A stretch of 43,506 nt of DNA, from the NCBI GenBank assembly GCA_902825775.1, contig CADECF010000020.1, forward strand, positions 1 to 43,506. The letters run 5' to 3'. The notes beneath the pieces were generated by a model, which made no database searches, had not been told where the DNA came from, and saw only the letters and a list, made by a program, of their open reading frames with translations. The translations under genes and the position numbers were made by a program. Below, in pieces: positions 1-9,383 of the stretch; within the stretch, counting starts at the first letter, position 1, and every line of letters starts with the position of its first letter. Origin of the DNA: an uncultured Lysobacteraceae bacterium (GTDB taxonomy: Bacteria > Pseudomonadota > Gammaproteobacteria > Xanthomonadales > Xanthomonadaceae).

Positions 1-987
1 CATCGCTTCAACAAGGCGCAGCAGGATGCGTTCCTGCCGCATATCGAACGCGGCACCATCCTGTTCGTCGGCGCGACCACCGAGAATCCGTCGTTCGAAT
101 TGAATTCGGCGCTGCTGTCGCGCTGCCGCGTGCATGTGATGGAAGCGGTGTCGACCGACGACATCGTCGAAGCCCTGCAACGCGCGCTTGCCGACGAGGA
201 ACGCGGTCTGGGCGGACGCGGGCTGCATATCGAACCGGAAGCCTTGCGCGAAATCGCAGGCGCCGCCGACGGCGATGTACGACGCGGGCTGACCCTGCTC
301 GAAATCGCTTCCGAACTGGCGGGCGAGGGCGGCCGCATCGACCACGACACGCTGCGCCAGGTGCTGGCCGACCGCACGCGCCGTTTCGACAAGGGCGGCG
401 AGCAGTTCTACGACCAGATCTCGGCGCTGCACAAATCGGTGCGCAGTTCCAATCCCGACGCGGCGCTGTATTGGTTCGCACGCATGCTCGACGGCGGCTG
501 CGACCCGATCTACCTGGCGCGCCGGCTGACCCGCATGGCGGTGGAAGACATCGGCCTGGCCGATCCGCGCGCGCTGCAGATGGCGACCGAAGCCTGGGAC
601 GCTTACGAGCGGCTCGGCAGCCCGGAAGGCGATCTCGCCTTGGCGCAGGTGGTGATCTATTTGGCCAGCACCGCCAAATCGAATGCCGCCTACATGGCCT
701 TCGGCGCGGCCAAGCGCGATGTGGAGGAGTACGGCACGCAGGAAGTGCCGATGCATATCCGCAACGCGCCGACCAAGCTGATGAAGCAGCTCGGCTACGG
801 CAAGGGCTACCAATACGATCACGACCGGGAAGGCGGCATCGCCGTCGACCAGACCGGCTTTCCCGATGCGATGGGCGAGCGCGTCTATTACGAACCGGTC
901 GAGCGCGGCATGGAAATCAAGCTCAAGGAAAAACTCGATGCGTTGCGCGCCGCGCGCGCTAGCGCGACGCGTAAGCCGCCAGCATAA
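1..987 (+). CDS. rarA: Replication-associated recombination protein A (RarA/MgsA), 5' truncated by window edge
   Basis: Frame 1 is open from the first base; the first in-frame ATG (100) is internal. RarA is a cytosolic AAA+ ATPase of the clamp-loader/RuvB type that acts at stalled forks and single-strand gaps. What remains is the C-terminal part of the AAA+ module (sensor-1 segment FVGATTENPSFEL, then the SRC arginine finger), followed by the helical tetramerisation region characteristic of the family (VRSSNPDAALYWFARML, RRLTRMAVEDIGLADP, STAKSNAAY, HIRNAPTKLMK, GYQYDHD). Walker A and B lie upstream of the window. The C-terminus is at the usual place. A REP-like hairpin and crcB follow. The identification is by recognised family motifs and is very secure. 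Confidence 0.96.
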   Translation, partial: HRFNKAQQDAFLPHIERGTILFVGATTENPSFELNSALLSRCRVHVMEAVSTDDIVEALQRALADEERGLGGRGLHIEPEALREIAGAADGDVRRGLTLLEIASELAGEGGRIDHDTLRQVLADRTRRFDKGGEQFYDQISALHKSVRSSNPDAALYWFARMLDGGCDPIYLARRLTRMAVEDIGLADPRALQMATEAWDAYERLGSPEGDLALAQVVIYLASTAKSNAAYMAFGAAKRDVEEYGTQEVPMHIRNAPTKLMKQLGYGKGYQYDHDREGGIAVDQTGFPDAMGERVYYEPVERGMEIKLKEKLDALRAARASATRKPPA

Positions 988-1008
988 TCCGCAGAATTGC
1001 CGCTTTTC

Positions 1009-1086
1009 GTGGGAGCGGCTTCAGCCGCGAGCTTTTGAGATTGCGGCAACCTGTACCGAAGAACTCGCGGCTGAAGCCGCTCCCAC
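1009..1086. repeat. REP-like inverted repeat between rarA and crcB
   Basis: A perfect 23-bp inverted repeat: left arm 1009-1031 (begins GTGGGAGCGGCTTCAGCC), right arm 1064-1086, with a 32-base spacer. An 11-bp pair outside it (GCTTTTCGTGG at 1002-1012, CCACGAAAAGC at 1097-1107) can form a competing stem that shares 1009-1012. Arms of this type (GTGGGAGCGGCTTCAGCCGCGA) are dispersed extragenic repeats in Xanthomonadaceae and pseudomonads; the family assignment is from memory. It may work as a transcript-end or mRNA-stability hairpin for rarA. Confidence 0.85.
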
Positions 1087-1143
1087 AAAGCCGCTGCCAC
1101 GAAAAGCAGTTCCATGAAAACCGCATCAGCGAGAGCCGTCCGC

Positions 1144-1548
1144 ATGAACCCATCCCTCTGGTGGCAACAACTAGCGCTGGTCATGGCCGGCGGCGCACTC
1201 GGCGCAGCGGGGCGTTTCTGGATCGGCGGTTACCTGCTGCGCCAAATCGGCAGCGGTTTCCCCTGGGGCACGCTGGCCGTGAACCTGTTCGGATCGTTCG
1301 CGGCCGGCTACGTCGCGATCTGGCTCGAGGGCAGGGGACAGGCGGCCCTGTACTGGCGCGCGTTCCTCATCGTCGGCGTGATCGGCGGCTTGACCACGTA
1401 CTCGGCGCTGATGCTCGAGTGCCTGCTGTTCGCACGTTCGCAGCGCACCAGCATGATGCTGGGCTATCTGGCGATCACCTTGTTCGCGGGCCTAGCCCTG
1501 GTTTGGCTCGGCGCACGCACCGCCGCCTGGCTGCGTCCATGGCCGTGA
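1144..1548 (+). CDS. crcB: Fluoride-specific ion channel CrcB/Fluc
   Basis: 134 aa, the normal length for a single-domain Fluc subunit. These form antiparallel dimers in the inner membrane that export fluoride. The four hydrophobic segments and the family motifs are visible: GAAGRFWIGG near the N-terminus, WGTLAVNLFGSF, and GVIGGLTTYSAL in the third helix (usual form GxxGGxTTFS). I chose the ATG at 1144 rather than 1114 because homology-like sequence starts at MNPSLWW and the extra ten residues are polar and unlike the family. No fluoride riboswitch was recognised upstream; the leader is occupied by the REP-like hairpin. crcB next to rarA is a familiar Xanthomonadaceae neighbourhood. Confidence 0.93.
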   Translation: MNPSLWWQQLALVMAGGALGAAGRFWIGGYLLRQIGSGFPWGTLAVNLFGSFAAGYVAIWLEGRGQAALYWRAFLIVGVIGGLTTYSALMLECLLFARSQRTSMMLGYLAITLFAGLALVWLGARTAAWLRPWP

Positions 1549-1673
1549 GCCGTCAAGCGTTTGGAATGCTTTGGTAATGCGATAGGAATGCCGTCCCGGT
1601 AGCGCAGTCACAGCGTTGCGGTCCGGCCCGTGCCCCCGCGGGCCGTCCCCACGAACGCCCCCGGAGATGACAT

Positions 1674-3356
1674 ATGCGACCGATGCAGGTTATCCGCGCC
1701 CTGTGGTACGGATTCGTTGCCCTGATCCCCTGGCTGTTGCTGTTGTTGATTCCTTTCAGCGATGTGCTGGCCGCGCACTTCGAGCGCGCCGGCGATCTGC
1801 GCCAAGGACGCGATATGGCGATGGCCGCCACCTTGCCCGACGGCCGCGTGCTGGTCACCGGCGGCGTCGGCTTGAACGACGAAGGCTGGGGCGTTTATCT
1901 GGCCACATCGGAGTTGTTCGACCCGGCGACCAACGCCTTCGTCGCCACCGGCGCGATGAGGGACGGCCGCGACGGCAACGCCACGCTCACGCCCTTGTCC
2001 GATGGCCGGGTGCTGATCACAGGCGGCATCGGCCAGAACGAGCAGGGCGACAACATCGCCTTCGCCAGCGCCGAAGTTTACGACCCGGCCACCGGTCTAT
2101 TCGCCCCCACAGCCAACAAGATGAGCAGCGTGCGTTATTTCCACACCGCCACCTTGCTCGCCGACGGCCGCGTGCTGGTGACCGGCGGTTGGGGCGCAGG
2201 CGAACGATTGGCGAGCGCCGACGTTTACGACCCCGCAACGAATCGCTTCACCCGCGCCGGCGACATGGCCATCGAACGCAACAGCCACACCGCGACATTG
2301 CTCGCCGATGGCCGCGTACTGATCGCCGGCGGCCTGACCACCGATGCGGAAATCGTCGCCAGCGCCGAAGTCTTCGATCCCGTTAGCGGCCATTTCACCG
2401 TCACCGGCAGTTTAGCGAAGCCACGTTTCATGGCCACCGCATCGCTTTTGGAAGATGGCCGCGTGCTCGTCGGCGGCGGCATGGACAACGGCGAGTGGCG
2501 TCCGGTCGGCGAACTTTACGATCCGTCCCGCGGACAGTTCGACAGCGCCGGTTCGCTGCACTGGGCGCGCAGCGATCATGCGCAGACCACGCTGCCCGAT
2601 GGACGCGTCCTGCTCACCGCGGGCGGCACCGACGAAGGCCCGACGCGTCGCGCCGAACGTTTCGATCCGGTCAGCGGCCGCTTCACCCTGATCGCGAACA
2701 TGGCATTGGGGCGGGCGCGGGCGGCGACTGCGATGCTGCCCGACGGCCGCGTACTGGTCGCCGGCGGCAACCGGCCGTGGGAACCGCCGCTGGCGATCGC
2801 CGAGGTGTATACGCCGACGCCCGCGCCATATGCCGATTTGGCGCTCGAGATGCGCAGTTCCAGCGCGACCGTGCCGGCCGGCGGCGCTTTCCACTATCTG
2901 CTGTCGCTGCAGAACCGGGGCACGATCGCCGCGCGCGATGGCGTCATCGATGTGGAATTGCCGCAAGGCGTCGACGTCCGCCAGATCAAGATCGCGCAAT
3001 CCGGTTTATCGGGCACGTGGCGCTGCGATCACGACGGCGCGGCGGTTTCATGCACGTCGCAAGGCGTGGTGCGGCCCAATCCCAATCCGGACCTATCGCG
3101 TCCTGCGCTGGCGATCCGTATCGATGCCACCGCACCGGCCGGATCGGAGTGGCCGCTGTTCGCGACCGCGCTGGCCGGCACATCGACCAACGAAGACATC
3201 ACCGCCAACAACGAAGCCGATGCGGTCTTCGACGTGGTCGTTTCCGCAAAAACTCAGGGCATCGCCGCTCGGAAACCCGGCGGCAAGACCCAACCGTCGT
3301 CGTCGGTTTCGCGCGTGGTGCGCGACGCGATCAGCGGCGTGCCGCGTTCGCGTTGA
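1674..3356 (+). CDS. Secreted kelch-repeat beta-propeller protein with C-terminal DUF11-like domain
   Basis: 560 aa. The start at 1674 has GGAG at 1663-1666. Residues about 10-35 form a hydrophobic signal or anchor segment. From about residue 38 to 375 there are six to seven kelch-type repeats, each with a core like ATLLADGRVLVTGG followed by a segment like AEVYDPATGRFT, so a six- or seven-bladed propeller is expected. Residues about 385-535 look like a DUF11/CARDB-type beta-sandwich (PAGGAFHYLLSLQNRG, then NNEADAVFDVVVS) as found in surface proteins. The C-terminal tail is basic with no LPXTG-like or autotransporter signal. It is probably exported and involved in binding, but the ligand is unknown. 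It is convergent with a second propeller gene. Confidence 0.85.
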   Translation: MRPMQVIRALWYGFVALIPWLLLLLIPFSDVLAAHFERAGDLRQGRDMAMAATLPDGRVLVTGGVGLNDEGWGVYLATSELFDPATNAFVATGAMRDGRDGNATLTPLSDGRVLITGGIGQNEQGDNIAFASAEVYDPATGLFAPTANKMSSVRYFHTATLLADGRVLVTGGWGAGERLASADVYDPATNRFTRAGDMAIERNSHTATLLADGRVLIAGGLTTDAEIVASAEVFDPVSGHFTVTGSLAKPRFMATASLLEDGRVLVGGGMDNGEWRPVGELYDPSRGQFDSAGSLHWARSDHAQTTLPDGRVLLTAGGTDEGPTRRAERFDPVSGRFTLIANMALGRARAATAMLPDGRVLVAGGNRPWEPPLAIAEVYTPTPAPYADLALEMRSSSATVPAGGAFHYLLSLQNRGTIAARDGVIDVELPQGVDVRQIKIAQSGLSGTWRCDHDGAAVSCTSQGVVRPNPNPDLSRPALAIRIDATAPAGSEWPLFATALAGTSTNEDITANNEADAVFDVVVSAKTQGIAARKPGGKTQPSSSVSRVVRDAISGVPRSR

Positions 3357-3381
3357 ACGGAAATAAGAAGAACGGCGGGTC

Positions 3382-3406
3382 GGGCATGCGGCGAACCGCA
3401 ATGCCC
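3382..3406. terminator. Hairpin between two convergent genes
   Basis: GGGCATGCGG, loop CGAA, then CCGC-A-ATGCCC forms a ten-pair stem with one bulge, 25 bases after the kelch gene stop and 56 bases before the 3' end of the gene on the other strand. There is no T-tract on either side, so it would be a non-canonical or bidirectional terminator. Confidence 0.5.
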
Positions 3407-3462
3407 GCCCACCGTGGGCTGCGCAACCCGGACATGAGGGAACGGGGGGCGCAACCCAAAGC

Positions 3463-5457
3463 TCATCGCTGACGAGGCAAGGAGGAAGACGGCAGGCGTG
3501 CATCCTTGCTGCCTGCCGAAGTTTTGAAGACCTGCACGCCGGTTTCGCCGCCGGCCACGTAAAGCACGCCGTCCGATGGCGCCAGCAAGCGCTGCGGCGC
3601 CTGGTGGCCCAGGTTGGTCCGCTTCAACAAAGTCGGATGCGTGGGATCGGAGACGTCGAGTTCGTGCAAGCCGTCGATATTCGCGAACCAAGCGCGATCG
3701 CCGCGCTGGGCGACCTTGTTGAATTGCGAATAGCCGGGCGTGGCGTATTCGCCGACCACCGCCGGCGAGCGCGGATTGGAGATGTCGACTACCTGCATGC
3801 CTTCCTGGCAGGCCACGTACGCCAGCGCGACGCTGCTGTCGATCGTCACGTCGAACGCGTGGCCGCAACCGCGGTTGAAATGCGCCGCGAGCACGGGTTT
3901 GGCCGGATTGGCCAGATCGAAGATGCGCAAGCCGCCAGTCTCGGTGCCGGTGCCGGGTTCCTGGCTTTCGGCCATGTAGGCGTATCGCCCATCGACCTTG
4001 ATCCGGTACGGCTGTCCCGACAGCCCGCCGTACCAGACCAGCCGCGGCGCGGCAGGATTCGAGATGTCGACCACGCCGAACAAACCGCCGTTGGTCCATT
4101 TCGCGATGTACGCGTAGTTGCCCTTGACATCGAGCACGGCGGCGAAGGGGAACGAGAAGCTGCCGATTTCGACCGGCTGCTTGGGATTGGAAAGATCGAC
4201 ATTGATCAAACCGAAACCCCAGGCCGCGATATAGGCGCGATTACCGACGACGACCACCTGCTCGAGGCTGCGTCCTTCCATGCTTTCCGGCAGGCGCGCC
4301 TCGAACCGCGACAACGGCGACAGCGTATTGGGATCGCTCATCATCAAGCCGTAGTTCGGCTGCACCAGCAGCACGCGGTCGCGATACATCGCGATGTCGC
4401 GCGGATCGACGCCGCCGGGCAGCCACGCCGTCGCCACGCGCTTCGGATTCGTGGGCGCGCTGACGTCGATCGAATGCACCAGGTCGGTCGTGGTCTGCAG
4501 CAACAGATGCTTGCCGGTGCGCACCGCGTAGTGGCCGCCGAACGTGGGCATGTCGAAATGGCCGACGGGACGCGGCGCATCTAGATTCGACAGATTCCAG
4601 ACATCCATGCCCGGTCCCCAGCCGAAGCTGTAGAAATTCGCGCTGCCGACGCGCACGCCGTACGTGGCGGGCGGTACGTCGAGCCAGCTGCGCTTGACGA
4701 TCTGGGTCGGATCGCTGAGGTCGAAGACGCTCAGCTGGTTGCCGATGCCGATCGCCATGCCCGGTTCCGGCGTCAGGCTGAAAGTATCCAGGCCATCGAC
4801 TGAATGCGCGGCGATCTTCACCGGATCGTCGGGATTGCTCACATCGTACAGATCCAGCGCCGTGCTCAGGATCCAGCCGCGCCCGGTGGCCTGGATGAGA
4901 TTGCCGTTGGCGACGATCTTGCTGTACTGGATCGGGACGTAATCGATCGCACTGCGGACGAAGGTCGGCTTGGCCGGATCGCTCAGGTTGCCGACGAACA
5001 GGCCGTGGTTGTTGTCGAACAGATACAGATGATTGTTCGCCGCCACCACGCCCAGCATGACTTTGTTGTCGGCGTCGGTGTAGTCCTCGGACTGGCCGAC
5101 CAGCACCGGCTTGGCCGGATCGGCCAGCGAGTACACGGCCACGCCGCCGGTGCCGTCGTGGCCGCGCCAGCTGGCGTACAGATAGCTGCCGTTGCGGGTG
5201 ACCGAATTGATCGCGCCGTCGGCGGGCTCGGTGGTGGCGATGCGCAGCGGCGCGGTCGGTTTGGCGTAATCCCAGGTGGCCAGCACGCGACCGGTGGGGA
5301 TGTGGACGTAGCGGCCGTCGACGATCGGCTCGGCTTTCACGGCGCCGCCGCGCGCAAGGACGAGTTCCAGAGGAGAGGCGCCGACGGCCGCGGCGGGCAG
5401 GGGGGAGGCGAAAGGGAGTACGGACAACAGCGCTACGGCGAGCAGCTTGCGGGTCAT
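3463..5457 (-). CDS. Secreted LVIVD-repeat beta-propeller protein
   Basis: 664 aa with a clear Sec signal peptide (MTRKLLAVALLSVLPF then SPLPAAA). The rest is built from about ten repeats of roughly 45 residues with the pattern 'Y.Y.A....L.V.DLSNP..P..VG', the LVIVD (PF08309) signature, e.g. DLSNPKQPVEIGSF, DISNPAAPRLVW, DLANPAKPVLAA, DISNPRSPAVVGEY and DVSDPTHPTLLKR. These fold as propeller blades. Substrates are usually unknown, and no enzyme motif is visible. The gene is transcribed towards the kelch gene and is downstream of the winged-helix/TPR regulator gene on the same strand, with a 152-base gap. Confidence 0.88.
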   Translation of the reverse strand: MTRKLLAVALLSVLPFASPLPAAAVGASPLELVLARGGAVKAEPIVDGRYVHIPTGRVLATWDYAKPTAPLRIATTEPADGAINSVTRNGSYLYASWRGHDGTGGVAVYSLADPAKPVLVGQSEDYTDADNKVMLGVVAANNHLYLFDNNHGLFVGNLSDPAKPTFVRSAIDYVPIQYSKIVANGNLIQATGRGWILSTALDLYDVSNPDDPVKIAAHSVDGLDTFSLTPEPGMAIGIGNQLSVFDLSDPTQIVKRSWLDVPPATYGVRVGSANFYSFGWGPGMDVWNLSNLDAPRPVGHFDMPTFGGHYAVRTGKHLLLQTTTDLVHSIDVSAPTNPKRVATAWLPGGVDPRDIAMYRDRVLLVQPNYGLMMSDPNTLSPLSRFEARLPESMEGRSLEQVVVVGNRAYIAAWGFGLINVDLSNPKQPVEIGSFSFPFAAVLDVKGNYAYIAKWTNGGLFGVVDISNPAAPRLVWYGGLSGQPYRIKVDGRYAYMAESQEPGTGTETGGLRIFDLANPAKPVLAAHFNRGCGHAFDVTIDSSVALAYVACQEGMQVVDISNPRSPAVVGEYATPGYSQFNKVAQRGDRAWFANIDGLHELDVSDPTHPTLLKRTNLGHQAPQRLLAPSDGVLYVAGGETGVQVFKTSAGSKDARLPSSSLPRQR

Positions 5458-5609
5458 GCCTGTGGCTCCTGGGGGCTTGGAGATAGTTGGGGGCGTCGGC
5501 CGGGCGTTGGGGATTCGCCCGTTGGGGGTGGCCGACCTTGCGACGGCCGCGCGCGCCCGTCATTCCAATCGTTTGACGATTGCATTACTCGCGATGGAAT
5601 GCCGCCATT

Positions 5610-7973
5610 TCAGTGAACGCGATCACTCGCTTCAGCCGTGGTTTGCGCCGGATCGAGTTGCGCCGGGATCGCGCGCTCGCCGGCCAGCGCTTTGGCCCGA
5701 TCGTAGGCTTGCTGCCATTGCGCCGGTTGCCCCATCGCGCGCAACAGCCGGACCTGCAGCACGGCCATGTCGAAATCGTGATCGGCCCATGGCGCGACGC
5801 GGCCGATCAGTGCCCCGGCTTCGGCGGCCCGGCCGCGTTCGAGCAGCCAGGATGCATAGGCGTCGATCGCGATCGCGGTCTCTTCCGGCACGCCTTCGCG
5901 TTCGGCCAGGGCCACGGCCGCGCGGTAGGTGCGCTCCGCGGCGGTAGCATCGCCGCGCGCCCGCTGCAGGGTGGCCAGGGTCAGCCGCTCGGGCAAGGTA
6001 TCGCCGTAAGTGGCGACGGCATTTCGGGACGATGCGCCGAGATCGGCGGCCAGCGCGGCTTGTTCGCGCCGGAACGCGGTCCACGCGCGCAGCCGCGGAT
6101 TGGAATCGGGCGGCCACGCGCGCAATGCCGCATCGGCCATCGCCACCGCCCGCTGCGCTTCGCCGGCGCGGCGGGCCAGATCCACCCGCAGATAGTCGCG
6201 ACGCCCGTAATCGGCGGGCACCGCCAACGTCGCTTCGGGCATGGCCAGCAGCGTTCCGGCCTCGCGCAGCCGTCCCGCGAGGATCAGCACTTCGGCACGC
6301 GTGAGGATCAGGTCCGCGCGCTGGCTCGGGTCGCGCATGCGCGGCAGCATCGCCCACGCGCGGTCGCTCTCGGCGAGCGCGGAATCGGTGCGCAGCAGGG
6401 CCACGTGCACGCCCATCAGCACTTTGCGCGCGGTAGCCAGCTCGTTCATGGCGCCCATCGCTTTGAAATCCTCGGCCGCCTTTTGCAGATAGGGCAGCGC
6501 GTGCGCCGGACGCTGGCGATCGAATTCCAGGATGCCCAGATTGGCATCCACGCGCGCTACCGCCAGCGCATCGCCCATGGCCACCAGTTGCACGCGCGCG
6601 CGGCCCAGATCGGCCAGCGCGCGGTCGTATTGTTTCTGCAGCGAATACGCCACCGCACGGCCGCTCAGCGCCTGGCCGAGTTCCGCCGGATGCCGGCCGC
6701 CGCCGATCAGAGCGACCGACTGGTCGTAGGTGCGCTCAGCGTCGGTATAGCGATCCAGGCGGATCAGCATCGCACCGCGCGCATTGAGCAGGCGCGCGTG
6801 GAAGGCCGGGTCGCGACGCGATTCGTCGCTAGCCAGCGCGCGGTCCAGTGTCGCCAGGCCGCGTTGGTACTCGCCGGCGCGGAAATCGACTCGCGCCAAC
6901 TGATACTGCAATTGCGGTTGCGAACGCTGCAGCTCCGGCGCTTCCAACAGGATGCGCTGCGCGGTTTCGATCTCGTTGGCGAGCATCGCCGCGCGTGCGC
7001 GCTGCAAGCGTTCGGCGAGCGCGGGCATGTCCGATCCGTCCGGCGAGCGGCTGCCGCCGAGCGTCGGCGACAAGCGATCGGCGGCCAGCCGCGCCGCCTG
7101 CAGCAAGTCGGCATGACGCGCCTGCCCGCGTTGTTTCACGCCGCTCGCGTCGGTCGCGGTCAGCGCCACTTCCCACGCGTCCTGGGTTTGACGGGCCCGG
7201 CTGTCGACGATCCAGATCGCCCGCGTCGCCCGGCGCAGCGCCTGGCTGTCGTCCTTACGCTCCTGCTCGCGCAGCACGCCGAGCACGCTTTCGCTGGACA
7301 GCACCGGCAAACCCGCGCGATGCAGCCGATCGGCGACGAAATCCATCAGGCCCAGCCGCGCCCACGGCACATCGTTGGGTTCGGCGACGACGGTCGGCAA
7401 GACCATGATCGTCCTGCCGGACGGCAACGCTTCGGCGGTCTTGTGCGGCGGCACCGATATAGCCGATGACGGGCGCTGCAGCCACGCCCAGCCGAGCAAA
7501 AACAGCAATGCCAGCGCCGCTGCGCCGATCCACCCGCCGACGCGTCCGCGCCATGCGCTGCGCGCGGGTTCTTCGCCATCGATGGACGTCGCCGCGGGCG
7601 GGGATTCTGGCGCGTCCGGAACCGCGACGCCCGCAGCGTCCTCGTCGGCCGCGATTTCCGCCTGCGTCTGTTCCAACCAGCGGAAGCCATAGCGGGGCAC
7701 GGTGCGTATCGAATGCTGCTCGTGGCCGTCGTCGCCGACCGCACGCCGCGCGCGCAGCACGATTTGCGCGAGTTGCGCATCGGATACGTCTGCGCGGCCG
7801 AATACCGCCTGCACCAATTCGTCGCGGCTGACGGCGCGGTCGCGATGTTCGATCAGGCAGATCAGGCATTCGAACACGCGCGCCGGCAACGCCACGGCCT
7901 GGTTGCGCAGGCGCAGTTCGCGTGTGGCGAGATCGAGTACGTACTCCCCGAAACGATAGCGAGCGGTGGTCAT
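5610..7973 (-). CDS. CadC/ToxR-like winged-helix regulator with TM segment and TPR sensor domain
   Basis: 787 aa. Residues about 1-102 form an OmpR-type winged helix (YRFGEYVLDLATRELRL, LPARVFECLICLIEHR, VSRDELVQAVF, the recognition helix DAQLAQIVLRARRAVG, and the wing RTVPRYGFRW). A 40-residue acidic/proline linker follows, then one transmembrane helix around residues 153-175 (WIGAAALALLFLLGWAW). The remaining 600 residues are periplasmic and helical, with repeated TPR-like pairs of helices. This one-component layout reads a signal outside and regulates transcription from the membrane without phosphorylation. The start at 7973 fits the domain edge. It may control the LVIVD gene just downstream on the same strand. 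Confidence 0.9.
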   Translation of the reverse strand: MTTARYRFGEYVLDLATRELRLRNQAVALPARVFECLICLIEHRDRAVSRDELVQAVFGRADVSDAQLAQIVLRARRAVGDDGHEQHSIRTVPRYGFRWLEQTQAEIAADEDAAGVAVPDAPESPPAATSIDGEEPARSAWRGRVGGWIGAAALALLFLLGWAWLQRPSSAISVPPHKTAEALPSGRTIMVLPTVVAEPNDVPWARLGLMDFVADRLHRAGLPVLSSESVLGVLREQERKDDSQALRRATRAIWIVDSRARQTQDAWEVALTATDASGVKQRGQARHADLLQAARLAADRLSPTLGGSRSPDGSDMPALAERLQRARAAMLANEIETAQRILLEAPELQRSQPQLQYQLARVDFRAGEYQRGLATLDRALASDESRRDPAFHARLLNARGAMLIRLDRYTDAERTYDQSVALIGGGRHPAELGQALSGRAVAYSLQKQYDRALADLGRARVQLVAMGDALAVARVDANLGILEFDRQRPAHALPYLQKAAEDFKAMGAMNELATARKVLMGVHVALLRTDSALAESDRAWAMLPRMRDPSQRADLILTRAEVLILAGRLREAGTLLAMPEATLAVPADYGRRDYLRVDLARRAGEAQRAVAMADAALRAWPPDSNPRLRAWTAFRREQAALAADLGASSRNAVATYGDTLPERLTLATLQRARGDATAAERTYRAAVALAEREGVPEETAIAIDAYASWLLERGRAAEAGALIGRVAPWADHDFDMAVLQVRLLRAMGQPAQWQQAYDRAKALAGERAIPAQLDPAQTTAEASDRVH

Positions 7974-8298
7974 GAATATCGATAGGTTATACGGACAGCC
8001 GCGCCGGTATGCCCGCTATCGGCGCGGTCCATTCATCCGCCGTCGAAACTTATCCGAAGCGCTGCATGCGCAGTGCGGCGATGCCGATGCGAATCCGCAA
8101 TCGCGCGCGCAAGCCCGGCGCGTACGGCTTATTTCAAACCACTTGATGACCTCGTCGCAATGTTATGTTTTATAAGGATTTTATTGGCTATTTGATATCG
8201 ACGACCTAGGGTCGATCCTAGGTCTGCGCCGGCTTGCCCGCTCATCACCGCAGGCGCATGCTCGACGCAGGCGAGCCACGTCCATTTCGGGAGGAACC
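7974..8298. promoter_or_regulatory. Divergent intergenic region with an 8-bp palindrome
   Basis: 325 bases between the regulator gene (leftward) and a membrane-protein gene (rightward), so it must hold both promoters. It contains GACCTAGG (8203-8210), six bases, and CCTAGGTC (8217-8224): a perfect inverted repeat about 75 bases before the rightward ATG, plus an AT-rich stretch (8161-8195) that could supply a -10 element. An operator role is an inference. Confidence 0.4.
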
Positions 8299-8877
8299 AT
8301 GCGTCTTCTGATAGCGGCGATCATCGGCGGCATCGTGATGTTCATCTGGAGCGCCGTCGCGCACATGGCGTTGCCGATCGGCGAAATGGGAATGAAGGTC
8401 GCGGTCGAGCAGGACGCCGCGCTGAGCGCGATACAGGCTTCGGCTACGCAAGGGGAGGGCGTCTACATGCTGCCGACCTTCGCGCCCGAAAGAATGTCCG
8501 ATAAAGCCTTCGTCGAAGCGTTCCAGCAGCAATACAAATCCAGCCCGTATGCACTGGTGATCTGGCAGCCCGGCGGCAATCCGGTCATCGCGAGCATGGT
8601 GCCTAACCTGATCAAGCAATTGGCCAACGATCTGATTGCGGCCTTCCTGCTGGCGTGGGTGCTGGCGCTTGGCGCGTTCGGTTTCGGCAAGCGGCTCATG
8701 GTCGCCGGCGTGATGGCGTTGTTCGCCTGGATCGCGATCAGCCTGCCGCATTGGAATTGGTTTATGTTCCCGACCGCTTTCACGGTCGGCACGTTGCTCG
8801 AACAGTTGATCGGCTGGCTGCTGGCCGGCGCGGCCATCGCGTGGTGGCTCGCACGCGACGAACGCAGGGCGGCTTGA
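8299..8877 (+). CDS. Hypothetical integral membrane protein
   Basis: 192 aa, RBS GGAGGA just upstream of the ATG. The N-terminal helix (LLIAAIIGGIVMFIWSAVAHMAL) carries a conserved-looking W-x3-H signature. A soluble loop of about 80 residues follows, then three further helices (about 112-132, 133-152, 155-185) and a basic tail. I do not assign a function. Similar four-helix proteins are annotated only as hypothetical in my memory. It appears to form a two-gene unit with the next gene, 3 bases downstream. Confidence 0.75.
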   Translation: MRLLIAAIIGGIVMFIWSAVAHMALPIGEMGMKVAVEQDAALSAIQASATQGEGVYMLPTFAPERMSDKAFVEAFQQQYKSSPYALVIWQPGGNPVIASMVPNLIKQLANDLIAAFLLAWVLALGAFGFGKRLMVAGVMALFAWIAISLPHWNWFMFPTAFTVGTLLEQLIGWLLAGAAIAWWLARDERRAA

Positions 8878-8880
8878 GCG

Positions 8881-9300
8881 ATGTCGCCGCAACCGCACAT
8901 CGGAGACCAGCCTCGGGACGCGCAAGCCGCACCTCGGGATCCGGCGCTGCCGTGGTCGATCACCTTGCCCGTGGCCGCAGGCGTTTTCCTGGGTGCGCTG
9001 CTGCTCGGCCTGCTGTTGCTGGCCTATGCCAACGGTCAGAAGAACAGCTCTGAAACAGCCGCCGCAGCGCCTGGGCAGGGCAGGGCACAGCAGGCCGCCG
9101 CAACTATCCAACCCACCGCATCGGTCGCCACGACCGATGCCGCGTCGTTGCTGCCGAGGCTTCCGGGCCTCATCGAAGCCAACCGCTTGCAGCTCAAGAG
9201 GGCGTGCATCGGCGGTACCGTGGGTCACCGCCGCAGCAACGGCTGGGTGCAAGCGGTCGCCGACAATGCGCCGCGGCGCTGCGTGGCGACTACCCAGTAA
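8881..9300 (+). CDS. Hypothetical single-pass membrane protein with C-terminal Cys pair
   Basis: 139 aa. It has a short proline-rich cytoplasmic N-terminus, one transmembrane helix at about residues 24-48, an Ala/Thr/Gln-rich linker, then a small domain from about residue 85 to the end. That domain contains two cysteines (in ACIGG and RRCVA), which could form a disulfide if the domain is periplasmic. The start lies 3 bases after the previous stop, implying translational coupling. Function unknown. A rho-independent-type terminator follows at 9384-9405. Confidence 0.65.
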   Translation: MSPQPHIGDQPRDAQAAPRDPALPWSITLPVAAGVFLGALLLGLLLLAYANGQKNSSETAAAAPGQGRAQQAAATIQPTASVATTDAASLLPRLPGLIEANRLQLKRACIGGTVGHRRSNGWVQAVADNAPRRCVATTQ

Positions 9301-9383
9301 CGCCGGTAGCCGTCCGTCGCCGTGAAAACCTCGTGAAAATCGCGACTTAGCGGCGATCTGCGTACCGTTCCAGTCGCAATACT

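Noticed and set aside
1620-1673. Fluoride riboswitch or other structured leader near crcB
   Set aside because: No crcB-motif consensus was found before 1144, and the region after crcB belongs to the next gene's leader.
5580-7469. Plus-strand 629-aa frame
   Set aside because: Antisense shadow of the winged-helix/TPR gene; Arg/Gln/His-rich composition, no domain.
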